From NCBI GenBank assembly GCA_905207425.1, contig CAJLLB010000064.1, positions 1 to 11,072 on the forward strand: 11,072 nt of DNA, read 5' to 3'. Below are positions 6,970-11,072 of the stretch, piece after piece. Made by a program: the position numbers and the translations under genes. The notes below the pieces were generated by a model. It made no database searches. It saw only the letters and a list, made by a program, of their open reading frames with translations, and was not told where the DNA came from. Origin of the DNA: an uncultured Collinsella sp. GTDB lineage: Bacteria; Actinomycetota; Coriobacteriia; Coriobacteriales; Coriobacteriaceae. Position 1 is the first letter of the stretch. Every line of letters starts with the position of its first letter.

Positions 6970-7896
6970 TTACAGCTTGGCGATGGCGTCGTCCACGTGC
7001 GCGACGTAGATGTCGTCGACCGCGACGTTCTGTCCCAGACCCTGGAGCAGGCACGTCACTTCGAAGCCAGCGGCCACGAACTTCGCAGCCCAGCTGTCGG
7101 GGTCGGTCTCGTCTGCCATGTCGTTGTTCGCGTGGTCGCCCGCGACCACCATGAACGGCGCGAGCACGGCCTTCTTGTAGCCTGCGGCGCTCGCGGCGGC
7201 GATAACATCCTCGCAGGTCGGTTCAGCCTCGACGGTGCCGACGAAGAACTGCGTCAAGCCCTCGTTCTTAAACACTTCCTGCATCTTGGCATAGTCGGCG
7301 TTGGAATCGGCTTCGGTGCCGTGGCCCATGAGGCACAGCGCCGTCTTGCCGTCGTCGAAGGACGCCATGTTCTCCTTAATGGCTGCGGCCACCTTCTTGT
7401 AGTCGTCGTCGGAGGTGAGCAGCGGGTCGCCGAGCGAGATTTTGTCGAACTTGTCGGCGTACTTGTCGAGCTCGTCTTTCACGTCGGTGTATTCCAGGCC
7501 ACCCATGAGATGCGTCGGCTGCACGACGATTTCCTTCACGCCGTCTTCCACGCAGCGGTCGAGCGCCTCGGTCATGTTGTCGATCGTGATGCCGTCGCGC
7601 TTCTTCAGCTTGTCGATGATGATCTGCGCGGTGAAGGCGCGGCGGATGTCGTAGTCCTGCCAGTACTTCTCGCGGATAGCGTCTTCGATGGCGCCGATGG
7701 TGATGTGGCGCGAGTCGTTGTAGCTCGTGCCGAAGCTCGTGACGAGGATGACCGGCTTCACGGCCTTCTCCTTTTCACTCGATTTCTCGGAACTCGCGGA
7801 GGTGTTGGAGCAGCCCGCGAGCGCGACTCCGGCGAGCGCGAAGGCTCCGGTTGCTGCGGCGCCCATGAAGCCGCGGCGTGACATCTGGTCGGACAT
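6970..7896 (-). CDS. cbiK: Exported Tat-lipoprotein CbiK, sirohydrochlorin cobaltochelatase family
   Basis: A 308-residue class II chelatase. CbiK inserts Co2+ into sirohydrochlorin early in anaerobic cobalamin synthesis. The N-terminus has a twin-arginine motif SRRGFM (6-11), a hydrophobic run and lipobox LAGC with Cys29, then a Ser/Glu/Lys linker (30-45). The catalytic body runs ~48-308: LVTSFGTSYNDSR (51-63), QPTHLMGGLEY (126-136), MGHGTE (190-195, His192) and FMVVAGDHANNDMAD (248-262, His255). The two histidines match the metal-binding pair of the family. The ATG at 7896 is chosen for its GAGGAAAGG ribosome site seven bases upstream; a GTG at 7983 would bury the Tat motif. Periplasmic CbiK is known from Desulfovibrio, and a surface CbiK-like haem-binding protein (IhtB) from Porphyromonas. 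It is the first gene behind the cobalamin riboswitch. Cobalt insertion, metal exchange or tetrapyrrole capture are all possible at the surface. Confidence 0.9.
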   Translation of the reverse strand: MSDQMSRRGFMGAAATGAFALAGVALAGCSNTSASSEKSSEKEKAVKPVILVTSFGTSYNDSRHITIGAIEDAIREKYWQDYDIRRAFTAQIIIDKLKKRDGITIDNMTEALDRCVEDGVKEIVVQPTHLMGGLEYTDVKDELDKYADKFDKISLGDPLLTSDDDYKKVAAAIKENMASFDDGKTALCLMGHGTEADSNADYAKMQEVFKNEGLTQFFVGTVEAEPTCEDVIAAASAAGYKKAVLAPFMVVAGDHANNDMADETDPDSWAAKFVAAGFEVTCLLQGLGQNVAVDDIYVAHVDDAIAKL

Positions 7897-7903
7897 GGTT
7901 TTT

Positions 7904-7912
7904 CCTTTCCTC
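7904..7912 (-). promoter_or_regulatory. cbiK ribosome binding site with anti-SD partner
   Basis: On the minus strand GAGGAAAGG lies seven bases before the cbiK ATG. It is complementary over nine positions, with one G.U pair, to CTTTTCCTC at 8011-8019, the bases immediately after the riboswitch core. Pairing would hide the ribosome site and fix the start choice at 7896. Confidence 0.6.
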
Positions 7913-7917
7913 GGTTT

Positions 7918-7946
7918 GCCGGTCCCCCGGCGACAGTTGCTTGTCG
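7918..7946 (-). other. Two short hairpins in the cbiK leader
   Basis: GCCGG/CCGGC (7918-7922 with 7927-7931) closes a four-base loop. CGACA/TGTCG (7931-7935 with 7942-7946) closes a six-base loop. They share one base, so they are adjacent or mutually exclusive. They lie between the terminator-like hairpin and the ribosome site and are probably part of the riboswitch expression platform. Confidence 0.4.
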
Positions 7947-7950
7947 GCAC

Positions 7951-7983
7951 AAGCGAAAGAAAAGCGCACCCCTCGGGGTTCAC
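7951..7983 (-). terminator. Terminator-like hairpin in the cbiK leader
   Basis: On the minus strand ACCC-CGAG-GGGT (7968-7979 region) extends after a mismatch by GTG/CGC and is followed by CTTTTCTTT. The stem is short and the U-tract is interrupted by C, so this is a weak candidate. If real, it would be the transcriptional output of the riboswitch. The anti-SD pairing to 7904-7912 is the competing explanation. Confidence 0.35.
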
Positions 7984-8019
7984 AAGGAGCTAACGCCACG
8001 GCGATGCCGTGAGGAAAAG

Positions 8020-8146
8020 GCGAAGCAGTCTGGCTTGGGGCGCGAGGCGGTTCGCCCGTGCGTCCTATACAGTAATGTCCCTTGCCCAGGATTCCCACCT
8101 GGTTCCCTCCGCAAGCCAGCGCGGGCTGTGCGGGCGCCGCGCCGGT
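8020..8146 (-). promoter_or_regulatory. Cobalamin riboswitch aptamer
   Basis: Read on the minus strand, the order of conserved cobalamin-aptamer pieces is present. GGCGCCC at about 8133-8138 is a variant of the usual GGTGCC. Then comes GGGAA, then the hairpin CCAGG-TGGGAAT-CCTGG (8086-8102), then GGGACATTACTGTA with ACTGT at 8069-8073. The 3' B12-box-like segment AAGCCAGACTGC is at 8025-8036. Riboswitches of this class turn expression off when adenosylcobalamin or a related corrinoid is plentiful. It precedes cbiK and the importer genes. The outer boundaries are estimated. Confidence 0.87.
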
Positions 8147-8194
8147 CATTTCCTTTTATCCGATTGTCATATGCTCGTTGCCGAATCTTTTACT

Positions 8195-8223
8195 ATGATA
8201 GTGGGCACTTTTGAACGTGTCAA
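8195..8223 (-). promoter_or_regulatory. Sigma70-type promoter of the riboswitch-cbiK-importer operon
   Basis: On the minus strand the -35 box TTGACA (8218-8223) matches consensus exactly. A 17-base spacer (8201-8217) leads to TATCAT (8195-8200), a 5/6 match to the -10 box. Transcription would start near 8188, some 40 bases before the aptamer core, giving a leader of about 290 bases before cbiK. Confidence 0.8.
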
Positions 8224-8354
8224 AGCCAGGGCGGGCGGCATTGCGCCTCCTGCCTGCGTATTTGCGCCGATTGCCGCTGCGGGCGCCGTGTTTTGGCCGC
8301 TGCGCGAATGGCAGCGTAAACGGTTGCGATGAGAAACGGGAAGGGAAGGCTCGG
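8224..8354 (+). other. Divergent spacer upstream of cbiF
   Basis: This stretch should carry the start signals of the plus-strand cobalamin operon. I find no second cobalamin aptamer here and no well-spaced -35/-10 pair. A TATGAT at 8194-8199 on the plus strand overlaps the minus-strand -10 box but has no good -35. The only clear element is the cbiF ribosome site GGAAGG at 8344-8349. Confidence 0.5.
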
Positions 8355-9146
8355 ATGATTCATATCGTTGGCGCTGGCTCGGGCGCCGCCGACCTTATCA
8401 CGCTGCGCGGGGCGCGCCTTTTGCGCGCGGCCGACGTGGTCGTTTGGGCGGGAAGCCTTGTGAACCCCGAGCTGCTCGCTGAGTGCAAGGAATCCTGCAT
8501 CGTCTACGACAGCGCGCACATGACCTTGGAGGAAGTGCTCGACGTGATGTGCGCGGCGGATGCGCGGGGCGAGGACGTGGTGCGCCTGCACACGGGCGAC
8601 CCGTGCCTGTACGGCGCCATCCAGGAGCAGATGGACGCGCTCGACGCGCGCGGCGTGGACTACGAGGTGGTGCCCGGCGTGTCGAGCTTTTGCGGTGCCG
8701 CGGCGGCGCTTCGCCAGGAATACACGCTGCCGGGAATCAGCCAGTCGGTCGTGATCACGCGGCTTTCCGGACGTACCCCCATGCCCGCGGGCGAGGGCAT
8801 GCGCACCATGGCGGAAAGTGGCTCGACTATGGTCATCTTCCTGAGCTCGGGTATGCTCGCCGAGCTTTCCGCCGAGCTTTTGGCCGCGGGCCGCAGCTCC
8901 GACGAGCCGGCCGCGCTCGTGTACAAGGCGACCTGGCCTGAGGAGCGCGTGGTGCGCTGCACAGTGGGCACGCTCGCCGATGCGGGCGCGCGAGAGGGCA
9001 TCGACCGCACGGCGCTCGTGGTGGTGGGCCGCGTGCTCGGAGCTCGCGGCGGGTTTTCGCACAACGGCGCGCAAGCAGAGTCGTACGAGCGCAGCAAGCT
9101 TTACGACCCTTCGTTTGCCACGGGGTATCGGAAGGCGAGCAGCTAG
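8355..9146 (+). CDS. cbiF: Cobalt-precorrin-4 C11-methyltransferase
   Basis: A 263-residue cytoplasmic SAM-dependent tetrapyrrole methylase (CbiF/CobM) that methylates C11 of cobalt-precorrin-4. The start is MIHIVGAGSGAADLITLRGA with the first Gly-rich SAM loop at 6-11. HTGDPCLYGAIQ (about 77-88) is the conserved GDP loop, and VVPGVSSFCGAAAA (about 106-119) and LSGRTPMP (about 139-146) are typical of CbiF. Full length for the family. The ATG at 8355 has GGAAGG five bases upstream; an in-frame TTG at 8211 would add 48 residues unlike any methylase and is rejected. It heads the plus-strand cobalamin operon, 1 bp before cbiD. Confidence 0.94.
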   Translation: MIHIVGAGSGAADLITLRGARLLRAADVVVWAGSLVNPELLAECKESCIVYDSAHMTLEEVLDVMCAADARGEDVVRLHTGDPCLYGAIQEQMDALDARGVDYEVVPGVSSFCGAAAALRQEYTLPGISQSVVITRLSGRTPMPAGEGMRTMAESGSTMVIFLSSGMLAELSAELLAAGRSSDEPAALVYKATWPEERVVRCTVGTLADAGAREGIDRTALVVVGRVLGARGGFSHNGAQAESYERSKLYDPSFATGYRKASS

Positions 9147-9147
9147 C

Positions 9148-10332
9148 GTGGCCTTCGAGCACTACATATATACCGGGACGACCCGCCTGCGCTGCGGCTA
9201 CACCACGGGGAGCTGCGCCGCGCTCGCGGCGAAGGCGGCCTGCGAGATGCTTTTGTCACGAAAGCCCCTCGGCCGCGTGTCGATCGTCACCCCCGGCGGG
9301 CTGCCCGTCGAGGCGAACGTGGTCGACGCATGCATCGGCGAGGGGTGCGCCCAGTGCGCCGTGCGAAAGGACGCAGGCGACGATGCCGATGTGACTGACG
9401 GCGTACTCGTGTACGCGCACGTGGAACATGCGGGGTCGGGCACGGGTGCTGCGGGCAGCAAGGACGTGCCCGCGCGCGAATCGGAAGTTTCCGTCGATGG
9501 CGGCGTGGGCGTGGGGCGCGTGACATTGCCCGGGCTCGAGCAGCCGGTGGGGGCGGCCGCCATCAACGCGACGCCGCGCGCGATGATCACTTCGGCGGTG
9601 CGCGAGGTGTGCGCCGCGCACGGCTTTTCTGGAAATATTGCTGTGACGATTTCGGTACCCGAGGGTGTTGCCCTTGCCAAAAAGACCTTCAACCCGCATC
9701 TGGGGATAGAGGGCGGCATCTCCATCCTGGGCACGACGGGCATCGTCGAGCCGCGCAGCCTCGCTGCCTTGCGCGACAGCATCGAGCTCGAGATCCGGCA
9801 GCATGCGGCTATGGGGCGGCGCGGAGTCGTGCTCACGCCCGGCAACTACGGCGGGCAGTTCATCTCGGGGCATTTCCACCTAAACGGTGCGCCGGTGGTC
9901 TTCATCTCCAACTTTGTGGGCGATGCGATTGACTGCTGCGTTCGCGAGGGATTTACCAATGTCCTTCTTGTGGGACACATCGGCAAGTTGGTGAAGGTCG
10001 CGGGCGGCATCATGGACACCCATTCGCGTACCGCCGACTGCCGCGCGGAGATTCTGGCCGCCCACGCGGCCATGGCCGGCGCGGGCGCGAAGACCGTGCG
10101 CGAGATCATGTCGTCCGTCACGACCACGGCGGCGCTCGAGGTAATCGAGGCCGCCGGCGTTGGGGACGCTGCGCGCGCCTCGCTCGCTGCGGCAATCGAG
10201 GACAGGTTGCGCCGACGCGCGGCGGGCGCATGCGACATCGCCGCGGTCGTGTTCGACGCCGAGCGCCGCGAGCTTTTCCGCACGTCGGGCGCCGATGCAG
10301 TTATCGGGAAATTGGGGGCGACGTATGAGTAA
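9148..10332 (+). CDS. cbiD: Cobalt-precorrin-5B C1-methyltransferase
   Basis: A 394-residue CbiD. It methylates C1 of cobalt-precorrin-5B after CbiG has opened the lactone ring. Conserved blocks: LRCGYTTGSCAALAAKAA (14-31), GGVGVGRVTLPGLEQPVGAA (118-137) followed by INATPR, GGISILGTTGIVEPRS (189-204), GNYGGQF (232-238) and GHIGKLVKVAGGIMDTHSR (276-294). It is slightly longer than many CbiDs because of a Gly/Ala/Glu-rich stretch at about 94-115. The start is GTG at 9148, one base after the cbiF stop; no ATG is available near the conserved N-terminus. The stop overlaps the next start by 8 bases (ATGAGTAA), a sign of translational coupling. Confidence 0.94.
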   Translation: MAFEHYIYTGTTRLRCGYTTGSCAALAAKAACEMLLSRKPLGRVSIVTPGGLPVEANVVDACIGEGCAQCAVRKDAGDDADVTDGVLVYAHVEHAGSGTGAAGSKDVPARESEVSVDGGVGVGRVTLPGLEQPVGAAAINATPRAMITSAVREVCAAHGFSGNIAVTISVPEGVALAKKTFNPHLGIEGGISILGTTGIVEPRSLAALRDSIELEIRQHAAMGRRGVVLTPGNYGGQFISGHFHLNGAPVVFISNFVGDAIDCCVREGFTNVLLVGHIGKLVKVAGGIMDTHSRTADCRAEILAAHAAMAGAGAKTVREIMSSVTTTAALEVIEAAGVGDAARASLAAAIEDRLRRRAAGACDIAAVVFDAERRELFRTSGADAVIGKLGATYE

Positions 10333-10558
10333 AGGCGTTCTGTACGGGGTGCGCCGTGCAATCGGCTGGCCGGGGACGAAGGTGGTCATGAAGGCGCGCC
10401 GCTCGCTTGCGGACACGAAGCGCTTCCTTTGCGAGGAGGGTGCCTTCGACGGTGCCGAGCTTGTAGAGGACTGTGGGCTTCCGGGCGAGCGCGTGTACCG
10501 CTCGCTCGACGATGTGCCCGATCGGGGCAGCTACTTCTCGACGATGGTGGTGCGCTAG
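10325..10558 (+). pseudogene. cbiL: Internally deleted cbiL (precorrin-2 C20-methyltransferase) remnant
   Basis: An open frame of 77 codons. Residues 1-9 (MSKGVLYGV) match the start of CbiL/CobI, normally continuing GVGPGDP. Residues ~17-77 match its C-terminus: GTKVVMKARRSLADTKRFL, CGLPGERVYRSLDDVP and the terminal SYFSTMVVR. A normal CbiL is about 220-240 residues, so roughly 150 residues are missing, including both SAM-binding loops and the substrate site. It cannot be an active methylase. The start, stop, 8-bp overlap with cbiD and zero-gap junction to cbiG are all preserved, so the deletion is in frame and keeps the operon translatable. The junction lies near codons 9-17. A sequence or assembly error deleting a multiple of three is the main alternative. 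Confidence 0.8.
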
Positions 10559-11072
10559 ATGAGGGTTTCCTGCATAGCGTTCACTGAGAGGGGGTATGCG
10601 TTGGCGGTGCGCACCGCACACGCGCTTTCCGATTGCGCGCAGACAGGTGAAGACGACCTTGGCTGGGACGTTTCCGTTTCGCGCGGGTTCGGCGAGGGGA
10701 AGGCCGACCTGCGCGCATGGACGGCGCTCGCGTGGGAAGCGTCGGACGCGCTTCTGTTCGTGGGCGCGGCGGGCATCGCCGTGCGGGCGATCGCGCCGCA
10801 TGTCGCCTCGAAGGCAAACGATCCCGCGGTTGTGGCGATCGACGAGGCGGGGCGCTTTGCCGTCCCGCTTTTGTCGGGGCATTTGGGCGGTGCGAACGAG
10901 CTTGCGCAAACTGTGGCACGCGCGGCAGGGGCCATCCCCGTCATCACCACGGCGACCGACGTCCGCGGCGTGTGGGCGGTGGATACGTGGGCGCGCTGTG
11001 CGGGGCTCGCCGTTTCGAATCCCGAGGCCATCAAGCGAGTGTCGGCGCGGCTGCTTTCGGGCGGGCGCGTGG
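10559..11072 (+). CDS. cbiG: Cobalt-precorrin-5A hydrolase, 5' part (continues beyond the window)
   Basis: The first 171 codons of CbiG, open to the window edge. CbiG opens the delta-lactone of cobalt-precorrin-5A and releases acetaldehyde, between the CbiF and CbiD steps. Visible are an N-terminal domain with CIAFTERGYALA (5-16), the core FVGAAGIAVRAIAPHVASK (67-85), DPAVVAIDEAGRFAVPLLSG (88-107) followed by HLGGANELA, and ITTATDVRGVWAVD (129-142). The ATG begins directly after the TAG of the cbiL remnant, giving tight coupling. Whether the gene is fused to another cobalamin enzyme downstream, as happens in some lineages, cannot be seen. Confidence 0.93.
   Translation, partial: MRVSCIAFTERGYALAVRTAHALSDCAQTGEDDLGWDVSVSRGFGEGKADLRAWTALAWEASDALLFVGAAGIAVRAIAPHVASKANDPAVVAIDEAGRFAVPLLSGHLGGANELAQTVARAAGAIPVITTATDVRGVWAVDTWARCAGLAVSNPEAIKRVSARLLSGGRV

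Noticed and set aside
6631..7881. 416-codon plus-strand open frame opposite cbiK and the small lipoprotein
   Set aside because: His/Arg/Val-rich low-complexity translation typical of an antisense frame; the minus strand encodes well-supported genes with signal peptides.
7897..7983. GTG start at 7983 adding 29 residues to CbiK
   Set aside because: It would place the twin-arginine motif far inside and read through the leader hairpins. The ATG at 7896 has a near-ideal ribosome site.
8195..8332. Possible 45-codon small membrane protein or leader peptide before cbiF (starts MIVGTFERVKA)
   Set aside because: It has one hydrophobic stretch but no ribosome site, and its start overlaps the -10 boxes. 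Probably chance in G+C-rich DNA.
8211..8354. TTG-initiated N-terminal extension of CbiF
   Set aside because: The added residues do not resemble the methylase family, which begins at the MIHIVGAGSG motif, and the ribosome site fits 8355.
1..11072. CRISPR array or long direct repeats
   Set aside because: No regularly spaced repeats were seen on reading the window; the only notable repeats are the inverted ones listed.

Overview
The window looks like chromosomal DNA from a G+C-rich anaerobic actinobacterium. The best guess is a Coriobacteriia member such as Collinsella or a relative. That placement is inferred from the anaerobic (cbi-type) cobalamin genes, the Tat-dependent lipoproteins, strong G/C preference at third codon positions and the style of an IS3-type transposase scrap. 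No 16S or other marker gene is present to confirm it.

Left block (1-2241, plus strand). The 3' part of a tRNA-Glu(CTC) with encoded CCA is followed by a strong intrinsic terminator. Next come a multipass LPG-synthase-like/flippase-like membrane protein (206-1513) and a TetR-family regulator (1630-2241) with a perfect 9+9 bp inverted repeat just upstream. This block reads as ordinary core genome. At 2244-2339, directly abutting the tetR stop, lies a truncated scrap of an IS3-family transposase on the minus strand. It marks the joint with the much more G+C-rich block to the right.

Middle block (2356-8223, minus strand). A consensus promoter (TTGACA, 17 bp, TATCAT) leads into a cobalamin riboswitch. 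Downstream, in transcription order, lie: an exported Tat-lipoprotein version of the cobaltochelatase CbiK; a small lipoprotein with a NEAT-like domain; a large lipoprotein combining a NEAT-like domain with a periplasmic-binding-protein domain; a FecCD-type permease; and an ABC ATPase with an extra C-terminal domain. The last four are packed with 0-4 bp gaps. A 145-bp space containing two strong stem-loops separates them from cbiK. Together they look like a B12-repressed surface system that binds a metal or metallo-tetrapyrrole, possibly changes its metal outside the membrane, and imports it.

Right block (8355-11072, plus strand). Divergent from the importer operon is a run of anaerobic cobalamin genes: cbiF (cobM), cbiD, a 77-codon remnant of cbiL (cobI), and the start of cbiG, which runs off the window. 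Spacing is 1 bp, then an 8-bp overlap, then 0 bp, so the genes are translationally coupled. The cbiL remnant keeps the family's first nine or so residues and its C-terminal end but has lost the catalytic middle, so this cluster cannot supply precorrin-2 C20-methyltransferase.

Most interesting points: the membrane-anchored, exported CbiK placed behind a B12 riboswitch with NEAT-like lipoproteins and an ABC importer; the in-frame gutted cbiL inside an otherwise intact operon; and a 9-bp anti-Shine-Dalgarno pairing that could explain how the riboswitch works.
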